Source of the DNA: Gaeumannomyces sp. JS-464
Taxonomy: Eukaryota; Ascomycota; Sordariomycetes; Magnaporthales; Magnaporthaceae
DNA: 64,000 nt
Direction of reading: 5' to 3'
NCBI GenBank assembly: GCA_002197995.1
Contig: NGZR01000002.1
Coordinates: 1,922,001 to 1,986,000 of the forward strand
The notes beneath the pieces were generated by a model that had not been told where the DNA came from, searched no databases, and was given only the letters and a program-made list of their open reading frames with translations. Of the stretch, positions 13,001 through 24,436 are shown in pieces (within the stretch, counting starts at the first letter, position 1; each line of letters begins with the position of its first letter). A program made the translations under genes and the position numbers.

Positions 13001-14359
13001 GTACTCAGTCTTGGATCCAAGTCGCTCGTTCATGAATGCCACCAAGCAACTCAAATGCTCATAGGCGGTTGAGGAGTAAGTGAGTTCGTCCACCTCTTCA
13101 TCATCCTCGGCCTCGCTGTTCCCCTCGCGTCTTTCTGCTTCAGACAGGCCACGGTGGTCCCCAGGCCCAGTACCGCCAACGGCCTCTGAACTCGCGTTAC
13201 TACCAGGCTTGGACTCTTTTGGCAAGTCTTTTGTAGGAGGACCCCTCGTGCCAAAGCTGTCTCTCCCAAACTTCGCTTTGAGCTCCTCAAGTTTCTGCCG
13301 GATAGGTTCGTCATAGTAGGCGAGAGCCTTGTAAGGCCTGATCATGATGACGGGAGCGATAATCTCGTGACCGGTTATTTTCTCCAGTATTCGACAGATG
13401 TGCGAGGAGTTGATCCGAATGCGCTCAGGAAGCGGGGCTTGGCCCGTCAGGGCGGGCGTTTGGGAACTGATAGCAGGCTTTCGCGGCTTCACCTTTTCAT
13501 CAGTAGCCATCGGGTGGGCCTCAGTCCTTTTGCCGCCAGAGAAGCTGTAAAGTGTGGACACGGGTGCTTGCCAGGTGACCATAGGATCGCCCTTGAGTAA
13601 ATCGATTGCGAACAGACGAGGTTGAGGGTCGCTGTGGGAACCACGAACGAAGTCTGCCAGTTAACTTCGTTGAGTTCGGGTTGTCCGTAGACGTGGGGAG
13701 AAGCTGCATTCTCTCCTTGGTCCACGCTAGTCACGCCCGCTTGCGAAGACCTTTTAGCCGCGATTTCGGCCTTTTGGGACTTTCTCTGTCTTAGGGGCAG
13801 TTCCTGGCGTGCCCGCCCCCACTCTTGCTCCATCCCCCGCAACCTATCGCAGTCATTCCATGTGTTGCACACTGCCTCGTGCTCCTTTCGAAGCAACTGA
13901 AGCTCGCTTTCGAGGGTGCTGATGGCATAGGACAGTTGCAGGCTGCCTGAGGCCCATGCTGGCGCTCGTATCGGCGATTGAGCCAGCTGTCACGCCACTC
14001 GGGATACTCGGGGCACCGAGTACCCCGCTCGCAATGCCGAGAGTAGGCCGGATGTGGCGCAATGCAGACGGAGTCTTCTCCTCGGTCAGTCGAGATGCCA
14101 ACGCCGCTCTTTCGTGCCTATCTCGTTCCGCTTCTTGCTCAAGCTCAGCCAGCCTTACTTGCAGCTGCTGGAGTTGAGACTCTAGAGGCCCCGAGCTTGC
14201 GTCCGCCTTTCTGGGCCCGCCAACGCCGCCATGTTCCTCGTTTTGGCGTCTTGGTACGTTGAGCTCTTGAGTTCCTTTGGCGGCGGTTGACGTGTTTGAG
14301 GAGCTCGCCCACGTGGAGACGCAGCTGGCCGTGCGTGGAGTCGCCGTAGTAGAATCCAT
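10089..14359 (-). CDS. Fungal AAA+ ATPase with DUF7025-like N-region, coiled coil and Pro-rich tail
   Basis: Multi-exon minus-strand gene starting at ATG 14359 (MDSTTATP). Exon edges I could place are 12113 | 11975, 11248-11160 and 11098-10089. Others, near 13950-14030, 13660-13730 and 11620-11700, are approximate. Order: low-complexity start, a coiled coil (QLQQLQVRLAELEQEAERD), then a DUF7025-like region (about 13580-12110) with YRVFGFILRTRRW at its end. The AAA module follows: Walker A HGAPGVGKTTT (about 11575-11605), Walker B ILLLDEADVFL (about 11205-11240), sensor-1 LTTNR and the arginine-finger ASRIH segment (about 11000-11050). A lid follows, then about 130 residues rich in Pro/Tyr/Gln. 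These proteins are AAA+ NTPases of unknown substrate that are common in filamentous fungi. A one-base shift seems needed near 12630, between TRGRFTVK and EPKEPTLRDKI. That is either an assembly indel or a disabling mutation. The 3' end converges with the HET gene. Confidence 0.8.
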
Positions 14360-15302
14360 GGTCCAGACGGCCTGCTCGTCCGTGAGAAGCCCCCTCCAGG
14401 TTGAGCGACTCTCCGAGTGTCTGATATCTGAGGTAGCTGTGGACAGGCAGGAAGTGAGATTCTTCATGTAGGATGCGAAGGCCGTACCGCAACAGCCGCT
14501 CTTACCGCCAAGCTATTTCTTGAAAGTTAGCCGGGGTGCAGTCACTCGCTGCTCTTTCTACGACGAAGCAGAATCGGGCCGAACGTGCCGACAGCTGCAT
14601 TTCAGAGTCTGACGACCAATGCTTTCAGCACAGGCGGTCTGGCCTCCACCAGCCCCTTTGTGCCATTGTGCACATTTGCCCTGCATACTGCATACGACCT
14701 ACCGATAAGAAACGTCGCCAGTATTGGATGGTCCTGGGTGATCCATGTTTTGTGCTGCATCAAATGACATACATATGTGTGCTTTTCCACCACACGGTTG
14801 GGCAGCCATTGGGCAGCCCGCTCTCGGCAACCGAAAGGATCGGAAAGAATACTGCACTTTTGTTGGCACGACGGCCGTACCCACTCGGGTATATCGGCCG
14901 AGGGACTGGTTGGGTCAGAAATTAGCTCGTTGTATTTGCATAGTACGGAGTTCGAGTGTTTGCGCTCGTGCATTGGTACTGATTTGCATCTCGCCTACCT
15001 GCTTCAGATCCACCCTTTCCCGCGGGTTCAATTTGTCGATATTGATCGGCTTTGTCTGTCTTGACCATGTGCTATTAGCTATCGGTCAATCCAGCCGGAT
15101 CGAACTTGTCTCCTCTCCTCAATTGGCATGAATATCGGCGCTTCGCATAGGAGGCCCATTCTCTTACCACTTTCCCTGCTGCCGACAGGTTGCTGCTCTC
15201 CCTGCTAGTGCAGTCCTGAGGACCAGTGAATGAGGGAGATTCTGGCCCAATGGCTGGCAGCCCACCACCGCTATCCCAAGCCTGGTCGAGGAGCCCCTCG
15301 CA
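14360..15302. promoter_or_regulatory. Shared divergent upstream region of the ATPase and STAND-like genes
   Basis: About 0.9 kb without a supported gene separates the ATPase start (14359, minus) from the first coding sequence of the plus-strand STAND-like gene. Open frames here overlap on both strands and show no family features. The arrangement suggests common upstream control. No specific binding site is claimed. Confidence 0.4.
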
Positions 15303-17838
15303 GTGGACTTTGTCAAGAACCAGCTCCCTCAAATGCACGCCGCTTTCAAGGACCTCCCCGATTATTACGACCCGACCTTGAAACGCTTCGTTCATGGTCC
15401 TCACCCCGCCGCCATGCCACCTAGTCATCTAGAAGCTTCGCCACAGGTCCCCCAAGGCGGCCCTTTGTCGGAAGGCTCGTCGCGGCGGAGGCCATCGCGG
15501 GCGTCAAAACATAGCGCCCGGCGAGTGCCGGCCCGGCAGGTCCTCCCAGCACTGTGCGCCATGAAATTTTGGAGCGAGATCTTGGGCGACGCCATGAAGC
15601 AGTTCGCCCAACAAAACCCGGATGTGCCTAAAAGGGTAGCAAAGGAGCCCGAACATGGCATTCGGGGCGCGGCAAGCTGGGACGATATCTATGCGAGGCT
15701 CCAGCAGGCCCGGGAGAAGTTTGACGGTGGCCACTCGCAGTTCCGGATGGGAGCGAAGAAGGCGTACCGCTACATCATCAACAGCAGCGATGTCCTCCGT
15801 CAGGGGCTCCAGGCGATCCCAAACATGGAATACGTGTCTCCTGTCAAGGCTGGAATGGAGGTGCTCCTAGATGTTCGTCCTTGCCCTAAACTACAGCTCC
15901 GGTAATCGCCTCGTCCGTTGAAGAGCTAATCGACTTCCATCGCTCGACCAGGCGGCCAAGACAGCAGCAGACGTTCGAACCAAAGTTACACTAAGTTTCG
16001 AAGAGAAAGACCTCACAGAGTCGTTTGGGATAGAGCTCTTCCTTGCGACCTTCCCAGGCGACGAGAATATCCGACTCGCATCTGTTGACCTGGTAGCATG
16101 CACATTGAAGGCTGTAGAGCTGGCCATTTCGTACTATCGGTCTCATACCTGTAAGCGATGTATTTTTGCGTTACTGGCTTGCTTGTTTACGCATCTACCA
16201 TACCCAAGACTGATCTTGGTCCAGTGGATAGGTTTCGCCGCGCCCTGCCCTTAGTTGGCGATGGCAGCGGATTCCAGGAGGAGCTTATCAACGCCATCAA
16301 CGAAATCCCAGTGAAGTGCCAGTAAAAGACGGCGCCCTCGAATCGCACATTCATGAGACCAAGGAGGCCATGGAGTTAATTCTCAGCGGTGAGCACTGGA
16401 ATTAGGCTTCAAAGTAGACAGCCTCGCACCCTCACTGACTGCCCTGTTCGTCTCCTAGGAATCGAGTCAATCGACGTCATGGGCAATGTGATATACGATA
16501 TGCTATGTGATGTCATTGAAAGGGAAGGGAAATTGATGTCCAAGCTGGAGAATCTCGCAAACATGATGCTCGATTTCTTCAATCAGGGGGAGAAAACAAA
16601 GGAAGCAAACCGGGCCGAGGAAATTCGTAAGTTGCTCCCAGCTATAAAAGCAGAGTTGGGGCGTATTAACTTATACTAAACACTCTGTGATGTTAGGAAA
16701 TTGGGAAACCATGACGCAAAGCTTTGCGGAGAGATTTGAGTCCCTGGAGATCGGAGTCCGCCTTGTAGGAACCCTGACGCCGACGCCGCAGCAACAGCTG
16801 CCCTGGTATCCGCCTCAGGGACAGTCGCCGTGGGGCCAGCCGGCACATCAGCTGGCATGGCAAGCACAGCTTGCTGATCGAGCACAACCCCAATATGCGC
16901 ATGCATACCCTTACCAGCAACAACAACAGCAGCAGTCGTCCTGGGTGGCCCCGCCGCCACCACAACCTGGGTACTACTACCCTCCCCCGCCACCCCCCGA
17001 GCCGCTGTTGTGCATTAGCGACCTGCTCGCGACTCTCAGCATCTCCAGCCCCGATGCAGACGACATCACGTCCATCTTGGAGTCGGCAGAGTCGATCGGG
17101 CTGAAATACCGCGGTCGTGCCAAGGGTATCATCGTTACGGATGAGTTTCGGGCATGGGCCACCTCGCCGACCTCGTGCGCGTTGCTCATCCTAGGCGACA
17201 CCACTCGGGACACGACGGAGCCCAGTGCCGCGCTGTCCCTCGTGTCTGCATCCCTCATGCGCGGGCTGCGCAGCCAGCCGGACCGCTTCATCTCACTCGT
17301 CTTCTTCTGTCGACAGCACCTCGAGTCCGACGACCCGTACCTCGGGCCGGGCGCCATGATCCGGGCTTTCATTGCGCAGTTGCTCCTGCAACTGAAGCAG
17401 CAGCAGCATGGAATGGACTTCCTCATCGATGTCCCGAGGAACACGACTTTCACGCAACGCGATCTCGAGCTGGGCGTCAACGACCCGGGACTGGAGTGGC
17501 TGCGTAGATGGGACATCGGCATGCTGTGTCGGCTCTTTGACTGGCTGGTGCGGCGCGTCGTCCCGCCGCACAAGACTTTGGTTTGCGTCGGGGACGGCAT
17601 CGAGGCCTACGAGGCGTCAAGGCACTTGGGCGACCTCCGCAAAGTTGTGGGCTGTCTGCTCGGCCTCGCGAAGAACCCGAACACGGCACCCACGGTGAAG
17701 CTGATGGCTACGAGCCCGGAAGGGATGGCAATTCTGGAGGGGATCTTTAAGGAAGCTGGTTCGGCTGTTATCGAGATTGAGACACTCGATTCAAGAGGCG
17801 AAGGGGATGACATGCTTGAGTTAGAGGACGCATTGTGA
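15303..17838 (+). pseudogene. Fungal STAND/NLR-N-terminus-like protein without an NTPase core, one frameshift
   Basis: Exons 15303-15872, 15952-16150, 16225-16388, 16459-16626 and 16697-17838 join in phase. The first has no in-frame ATG at its beginning, so the true start lies in an unrecognised upstream exon or at ATG 15333. The N-terminal half (SWDDIYARLQQAREKF, EYVSPVKAGMEVLLD, AAKTAADVRTKV) is the helical region placed before the NTPase in many fungal STAND-type proteins. A Pro/Gln/Tyr-rich linker (16780-17000) follows. The C-terminal half (ISDLLATLSISSPDADD, RFISLVFFCRQHLE, LVCVGDGIEAYE) also occurs in a fungal family of uncharacterised proteins. No Walker A motif is seen. Near 16313-16325 the frame runs into TAA (EIPVKCQ-stop), while the next frame carries the expected VKDGALESHIHETKEAM. 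This is a one-base loss or an assembly error. Function is unknown; self/non-self recognition is inference from relatives. Confidence 0.6.
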
Positions 17839-18422
17839 TTCCTATGGTCATCGATCTCCGCTTTGAGCTCCAAGCAATTAGGACTTTGGGCGTGGCTGGT
17901 TATGATAGTGCCGACAAAAATTCGTGTGGACAGCCTGGCGCTTTATGCTAAACTAGCCTAGTACAAGGTGGGTTGGACAAAGGCCGTACGCGGGGAGAGT
18001 ATGGAGGTCGGAAATTTTAATCATGACGAGGTTTCCATCTGTGTGCGTTTATGGACCTTTTCGCCAGTCTATATGGGAATCCCTTAATTATCTTTCCCTT
18101 TAAATACGGCTGCAAGCGGTGACGCAGTTCGTATCCACAAATAGTCCAACCCTAACACGCCTTAACAGACGAATTACCTTTCCTCCGGACCTGTGATCTC
18201 TTGTACAAAAATAATTCCGCTAATTTCTCCCTCCCGTGCTCTGGTACCAGCGCAGCGAGGTGCACGGGCAGCGGGAGGTGCACTCCTTTCAGCAATAACA
18301 AAACAGCCTGAACAGACGAGCTGAACGAGATCTCCTTTCAACTGCCGTGGTTAAATTCAATCGTTGCTTTTTAGGTATCTGCGAATGTGAGAATCGGTCC
18401 AAAACTCTCGGCAAATGGAGGT
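17839..18422. other. Intergenic region
   Basis: Moderately AT-rich sequence between the STAND-like gene and a convergent small ORF. I see no gene or repeat in it. Confidence 0.5.
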
Positions 18423-18962
18423 TTAGCTCACATGACCATAGCTTCTCGCCGAAGGCCGGCTGGGCTCAGTAGGCAATGAAAAGTTTCTTCTAGCCGCCAG
18501 CAAAGCTTCACCGTCTCCACTAGGTTTCTGGCTGAGCTGGAAAATGCCTGTGGTAGCGGGGAAAGTTCCCCCGTGAGGAATAGGAACGTTTCCAAGCTTC
18601 GCTTCAAGTGTGGCGAGGGAGTACTCGTATTCAATCCGTACAACATTCATTCCAATCGTTGTATCTCTCGTATCGGCCGTGCCCAGGATGATCTTCTTTT
18701 GCCACTCCAGAGCGGAAGCCTCGGTTGGAAATAGGAACAGCATGCCGTCTTTGCTGCTCTCTATTTGCTCGGTATCGTGAGGAACGGAGACGAGTACTTC
18801 AACCGGCTTCCCGTAGGGATCTATGCTCGATTCGGCGTTCCGGCTGCTGTACGCTGCGGCTCGTGGGGCAGTGTCGAACGACAAAACCAGCTTCTGTCGT
18901 TTGGAATCATAGGCGACGCCGAGTACGACCTTCGCTTCGGGTTCCGCATGGTGGTCCGGCAT
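18423..18962 (-). CDS. Hypothetical protein, 179 aa
   Basis: Single open frame from ATG 18962 to a stop at 18423, with no visible intron. The product is soluble, with no signal peptide or membrane segment. It alternates short beta-like stretches (KVVLGVAYDSKRQKLVLSF, PVEVLVSVPH) with a helix containing EASALEWQKKIIL. That pattern is loosely like the C-terminal half of a PH-type fold, but I would not assign it. Codon use looks ordinary for this genome. I do not recognise the family. It lies between two genes of the disrupted recognition-type group, which says little about its role. Confidence 0.5.
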   Translation of the reverse strand: MPDHHAEPEAKVVLGVAYDSKRQKLVLSFDTAPRAAAYSSRNAESSIDPYGKPVEVLVSVPHDTEQIESSKDGMLFLFPTEASALEWQKKIILGTADTRDTTIGMNVVRIEYEYSLATLEAKLGNVPIPHGGTFPATTGIFQLSQKPSGDGEALLAARRNFSLPTEPSRPSARSYGHVS

Positions 18963-20093
18963 TTGGACAAATCGAGGGATTGATGTGGCAGTAGTTGGCT
19001 TGGGCTGCTACATATTCTAAGCAATGTGAGCAAGTTGCTAAAGGATGACTAGAAGAGGTAGCGGAATGGGCTACACGCAGAGCGGAGGGGGAAGCGGGAC
19101 GTTTAATAAGCAGGCACCTCTAGGTACCTATCTAAAAATCCAAGGGGGACGCGGGCATATTTTAGCTGGTTCGTTCCGCGACCAATTGCAGCACAGCGCA
19201 TGCTGCATCCATAATGCATAATGGCTGCCTGGTTGATATTAATGTGCCTCCACGTGGCGCTTTTAAACTCGATACATAGCACTGCCCTCCACGGGTCTGC
19301 CAATGTGGCTAGCTACCTACCTGGGTAGGTAAGCATTTGCGGCGCTGTTATTCGCCGAAACACGAGCTTCGCCCCAATCCGAGACTCCCACTCACACTAA
19401 AGGCGCTTCGCTAGGGTCGGCGAGTAACTCGGCCATCCCCAACTTTTTCTACATGTCGGTTCGCCGTTTTTATATAGCCCAGGCCCTTTGCATTTCACAA
19501 TATGTCAGCCGGGAATCAAGTTACAATTTGAAGGGAATATTTTCGCATCCTCCGCTTCCTTGCTCGAATCCCCCTGTTCAAGCAAGTCCTCTGTCGCTTG
19601 ATTATAATTACACCAAGCCCATTTTAGGGACATAATTACCCGATCCTATAACTGCCAACATTAAAATGACCAGGGATGCCGAACGTGGAGTAAGATAACC
19701 ACTCTTCTTAAAGAGGAGGGTTACAGTTCCCCTCAACTTCCGGATAACTCGTGCTTGCCTGCACATGGCTACGAACATTGCTATCTCTATTTACAGAGAG
19801 ATGAAAAGCGCTGAGACTGACATGACATGGTGCCGCCGACAAGGAAATCAGCCATCATGCATCCCTCAACAGCCATATGCTAGAAGCTCCGAGAGTCTCT
19901 CCAGGCTCCGGTTCTAACGCTTCGAGTCGTGTTGAACAACACGATACTTCAGGCGCTTTCGGGGTAAAAGCTATCCCGCGAGGCACACAGCGTATGTTAA
20001 GGATCATTCCTAGATATAAGTCCTCTCAGCGCACTAACTTGGGAAATTATGGGGTCTTTTAGCGACGAACGAGGCCGGCCTTGACACACAGGT
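18963..20093. other. Intergenic region
   Basis: About 1.1 kb with no supported gene. It holds TAGGTACC/GGTAGGT-type short motifs at about 19120-19135 and 19312-19332. Only short open frames without family features are present. Confidence 0.5.
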
Positions 20094-21030
20094 GAATGCC
20101 CATTCCATCGACGGGCTGGACAAGTTTCTCCTTGAGCATTATCGCCAAGACCTTGTCGGCCTCGTAAGTGTTGGAAGTGGGAGTGAGACGAATGAGAGTG
20201 GAGTTGCTGTCCATATCCAGGCGAGCTTCGCAGGATTGAACCGAATGAGGATGCGCAGCCTGCAGATACAGCTCGTTCAGCGAATTCTGCATATGAGATA
20301 TCACAAGGAGATGCCAAAGGATTGGGAGGAGCTCCTGCGAAAGTACAGTAAGTTATCCATATCTGTCGCTGCCATTTGTTACATTCTGTTTTGCTCCTGG
20401 CACCCCACGAGTCCCAGTACTGCGTATCACTGACGGCGAAGTAGTCGAGGCCGCACGCGATAACGACTACATCGCGACTGCATCACACGCGGCAAGAACG
20501 GGATTGATGATCCCTTCATCGTCACCACAAGACGCTTCGTCGACAGGAAGTTGCTTCAGTACGAGCTGGGGCGCATCCCGCCGCACCTATTTCGCCCAAA
20601 CAACCCTGACGACGAGCTTAGCTGGCTCGGGCTACAGGGCGGCGACTCCGCGGCCCATGCTACGCAGCAGCCAAATCCTGGCGAAACCACCGTGGGGCTG
20701 GCTCAGGCTGAAGAGGAGAACGCCCAGCCGATCGGCGGGTTGAGGACGGAGAGGTCCCAGGCGCAGCAGTGGCGGGATTTCCTCTCTCGGGTTGTTTTCT
20801 CCTTCGTGGGCGGAGCTTTCCTCATTGTCCCAATGTGGATTATGGTCAAGCTCAAGGACATGCACCCCGACCTGCCCCTTATTGTCACCACGCTGTCTGT
20901 GTTCATCTGCGGCATCGCTGCCGCCAGAATGCTGGACAAGCCAGAGGTGGTCCTTTCCATCACGGCAGCCTACGCGGCTGTGCTGGTCGTCTTCGTCGGC
21001 ACCAGCGACGCTACGTCGGGAGGCAGCTGA
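20094..21030 (+). pseudogene. DUF6594 family membrane protein with one frameshift
   Basis: The C-terminal part is a clear DUF6594 protein. It has three hydrophobic helices: VVFSFVGGAFLIVPMWIMV, LIVTTLSVFICGIAAA and VVLSITAAYAAVLVVFVG. The middle matches too: LNRMRMRSLQIQLVQRIL, then RDNDYIATASHAARTG, then DDPFIVTTRRFVDRKLLQYE. Exons are up to 20163, 20221-20347 and 20442-21030, with introns GTAAGT..CAG and GTAAGT..AAG. The first in-frame ATG is not visible upstream, so the 5' end is uncertain. Between AARTG and DDPF (about 20498-20505) the frame must slip by one base. The family is widespread and multi-copy in filamentous ascomycetes, with no established function. Its usual layout is a soluble helical N-terminus plus C-terminal membrane helices, as here. 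Confidence 0.7.
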
Positions 21031-21455
21031 TAGAAGGGGCTGAACGTGGTGTCGGAAACAGGGGGATAGAAGTGACCGAGTCGTATTGAGACCGCGAAGA
21101 GGTTAACTCCACCAACTGGGTGGCGCGGCCGTCTTCTAGCAGGGACTGGACTACGAACTCGCAGAGCTCGGGGTGGAGTTATGTGGGGGATCGGATATAC
21201 GCGTCGCAGAGGTGTTTGTAAAGATAGAGAATAACCATAAGAGAAGGTTTTACTCCCAAGAAGTATCCTGCCGTGTCGGGCAAAAGTCAAGAGGACCGAG
21301 GAAGAGATTAACCAAGTGACATCCTATCTATCGAAATCTCGGACATTAACATCAGGAAGAAAATCAGTCGAGACCCTCGCCCTCAGCATCGCGCGCCCTT
21401 TGCAAGCACCTCTCTCTTTGTCCTCTTCTTCTGCTGCTGTCTCTCTGGGGACCCC

Positions 21456-22079
21456 TCAGGCCTTGGCCTTCTCCTCACCAGCAGCGACGAGGCGCCCGAC
21501 GACGAGATACTTGCTCTCGAAGCGCTCCTCCCACTCGCGCAGGGCGTCGAGCTGGTCGCGGCCGAGGCCCTCGAGGTTGTCGAGGGGCCCGTCGAGGTCC
21601 TTTGTGAGCATGTCCTCGTCGAAGCTGTGGTTGGCTAGGCCGCGCGAGGCGTCGCGGCCCGCAAAGTTGGCGTAGGGCCCGCCGGGGCCGTAGAAGTTGC
21701 GGCCGGCCGTGACGTCGAAGACACGGCCGCGCACGGCCAGGTAGACGGGCCTGTCGCCCTCGCCGTTGTTCTCGAGCAGCAGCGTGCGCGGCGTGAAGGT
21801 CCGGAAGACGGTCGGGGGCGCCTCGCGCGGCATCACGGGCGGGGCCGAGGGGCGGAGGAGGACGTAGACGGTGTAGCCGATGACGGCGAGGATGAGGAGG
21901 TTGAGCGGGGTGACGAGGCCGGTGCTGTTTTGGGGCGGGGGAAGAAAGCGTCAGCGCGGGAGCAAGCGGGAGGGAAGGCGGTGGGGCCGAGGAGGGTGGC
22001 ACAGAGCGACGTACGGAGGGGCCGGCTCGGTTGCGGCCTTATGGGCCTCTTTGGCCATGCGCGCACCGACGTAGTCCAT
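21456..22079 (-). CDS. dap1: Dap1/MAPR-type cytochrome-b5-like haem-binding membrane protein
   Basis: Exons 22079-22015 and 21924-21456 give 177 residues, with an 90-bp intron ending in AAACAG. The N-terminus (MDYVGARMAKEAHK) is followed by a single membrane anchor (LNLLILAVIGYTVYVLL). The cytochrome-b5-like domain follows: FTPRTLLLENN, then PVYLAVRGRVFDVTAGRNFYGPGGPYANFAGRDASRG split across the fold core, and an SFDEDML segment. The Tyr-rich FYGPGGPY region is the haem-binding signature of the MAPR family. The haem-coordinating Tyr of the family corresponds to a Tyr in or near this stretch. Members bind haem in the ER membrane and support sterol-pathway P450 enzymes and azole tolerance. The gene appears intact and is probably core metabolism rather than part of the neighbouring accessory genes. 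Confidence 0.9.
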
Positions 22080-24436
22080 GGCGGGCTTCGTGGTGTGGTG
22101 TGGGAGGTTGGCCTGGAGAGAGGAGGGGATGTAACGGAGCTCCGAGCACTCGTCCTTGAATGCTGCAACGACGCGGGATCGGAGAAAGAGGACGCTGGAC
22201 GAAATATCAGGAGGGCGGGCACATGTCAAGGCCCTCAGGCAGCTGGAAGCTAATTGAGCGTCGGCGAATATTGAAGCTTTCGGAATTGCCGGGCTGCCAT
22301 CTGTCGGGCGGAGTTGACGACCGAATGCCGCCGCATCCAGCCCCACGATCGATCCATGCCTGTGGGCGGGGCTGGGAGCTTGGTATCACGTGCAGCTCGT
22401 CAAGAGAGCGGCACGTGGTTCCAGTGGGTGAGTGGCTCGATGCAGCAGAAATGGAAGTTTCACCCCTTGGCCAGTGCCAAATCTGTCTCCCTGCAGCCGC
22501 TGACAGGCGTCAAGGATGGCACCCGACGATGGCGTAGGTACATACAAGTGAAACTTTGCACACACCTCCATTGCCGCACCAAGATTCCATGATGGACCAA
22601 AATTCCCAAGCAGCCTTGGAGCAGCATAGGTGTGGACGAGGGCGCCAGCCATGGCGCGCAATGCAGCCCTGGGAGCGTCACGGCCAGTGAGTCCCGCCAG
22701 GCGCCGCCAAGGTGCCAGCACGCCGGATGTCCGAAGGTGTCAGAACCCGCGACGTGCACACCAGGCGCCCGACAACCGAGAAGAGGCATCGAGTCCGGAT
22801 CATGCCTACGACGCTGGTATGACCCCCGGCGACATTATCAGGGAGACGGGCTTCACCGTTGCGCAGGTCCGCCACACGCTGCGGGTATACCCCGCAGAGG
22901 TCAAGCCGCAGAGGCCAGAAGGGATGCCACCGCCCCCAAGGAAGAAAGGAGTAGCTTCTTCGGGAGATCCTGGGGATGAGGGCACCGCCGCGCCTGCCAC
23001 TGAGAAGAGGGGGCGGCTAGGATATTCCATCTCAGTCAGCATCAACGGAACCATACGACGCGTACCCCGGGCCGGCGCGTTCTCATTTCTTTCCGTTGCT
23101 GCACGATCGAAAGTAACTGGCGGGGCGGCATTGAGAGGATGTATAAAACATCGAACGCGGCGGCTTCTCCAGATGCACCTGCGCGGGGCCTGTCGTACAG
23201 ACGACGGTCACTGACACAGCAATGGTACGAGTTCGGATCCCGATCTCAACTCCAATGAGGAGCAGAACACCGGCTTCTACCAGTGGTCCTCGGAAGACCG
23301 AATGACACTGAGGCGGAAACTGCCGCCTGTTCCAACAGTGCAGTTGGAGCCCTCCGCATTCCCACGCGAAATTTCCACGGATCCTCTGCCAATCGATGAT
23401 TCGAAGAGAACGAGCCTGTCGTCTTCGAAGACACGCTCGCCGTCCAAAGTGCCTCTCCTCCGGGCAGAGCGTGCTCCTATGCGGGGTGGTGGTGGTCGCG
23501 ACAGTGACAATCACAAGAGTGCCAGTTGCAGAGCAGGCGACCATCGTGGGTGCGCTTGCGCCGCGCGACCTGGCGGTGAAGTAGGCCAAAACTTCATTGG
23601 CACGCGCAGCGTCCGTATGGCGTCGTGTCTAAACCGTGGGTTAAGGAGCATAACGTGAACGGAGCTAGCTGGGAAAGTGGCTGGGCGGAATCAAGTGGTG
23701 TGGTTGGGTTGACTCCTTGGCGCCTGCATCTCAGGTTTTGTAGTCCCCGAGACCGAGCGGCTGTGAGTCCTGCTGAGCGCCGTCTGCAACCACCGTGCCA
23801 CCCAACCAACGCACATCATCGTTGCATAATCGACGCCGATATCATTGTGCACACCCGCCTACCCGTTGTGCCCAGCGGGGCCCTTCCTGCCGTTGGATTT
23901 GTGTCTGATTTCCCTGGCTCGTTCGCGACGTGTATCTTGCCATGTCTCTGCGTTTTCCCGTTGCGTTCCTCTCTTCTTCCACTTGAAAAGAAAAAAAAAG
24001 GGAAGTTTCTGTTCCTGTCTCCGCACCCATTATTGTATCTTTTTGTATCCTTTTTCGAATTGCTTCAGGCCAAAGGTGCTAATATTTGTCCGTGAACGAG
24101 CCTGGCTGTGCGACGTCAGTTCCAAGATTTCCCCCATGATCTCGTTTGGTCGACAACGCCAAGACGCCCTCCTTCCATGGTGGGGTGGTGACATCACACG
24201 ACAGCTGGAGGTGACGGATTCTCTTTCAGCTGCCCCCGCCCACGACCCCTCGCGGTGTCACTGATATCACCAGCAATTGATTCTCCTATTTAATACCAAC
24301 GAACTCCCTTCCCAGGCAACGCCTCGTGTCGCGCGCCGCTTTTCCTCCCTACACGCCGTTCTGCCTCAGCCTCTATATCGGTATACATCCGCTACAGGCG
24401 CAAAAGAAACCCCACAACATCCATCGAGCGCTCACA
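22080..24436. other. Long region with only weak ORFs
   Basis: No gene is firmly supported in 2.3 kb. Two weak candidates exist. A plus-strand frame at about 22630-23214 contains a segment MTPGDIIRETGFTVAQVRHTL that resembles the helix-turn-helix of Tc1-like transposases, and could be a relic. A plus-strand frame at about 23216-23658 encodes a polar stretch ending near a hydrophobic run in the next frame (LLCGVVVVATVTI), which could be a small spliced membrane protein. Neither has a convincing start or family match. The last few hundred bases are the promoter side of the gene starting at 24437. Confidence 0.35.

Noticed and set aside
19555..19600. tRNA-like CTCGAATCCCCC string
   Set aside because: No acceptor stem or anticodon arm could be paired around it.
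22630..23214. Tc1-like transposase gene
   Set aside because: Only a single HTH-like stretch; no catalytic residues or inverted repeats, so kept only as a weak note on the region.
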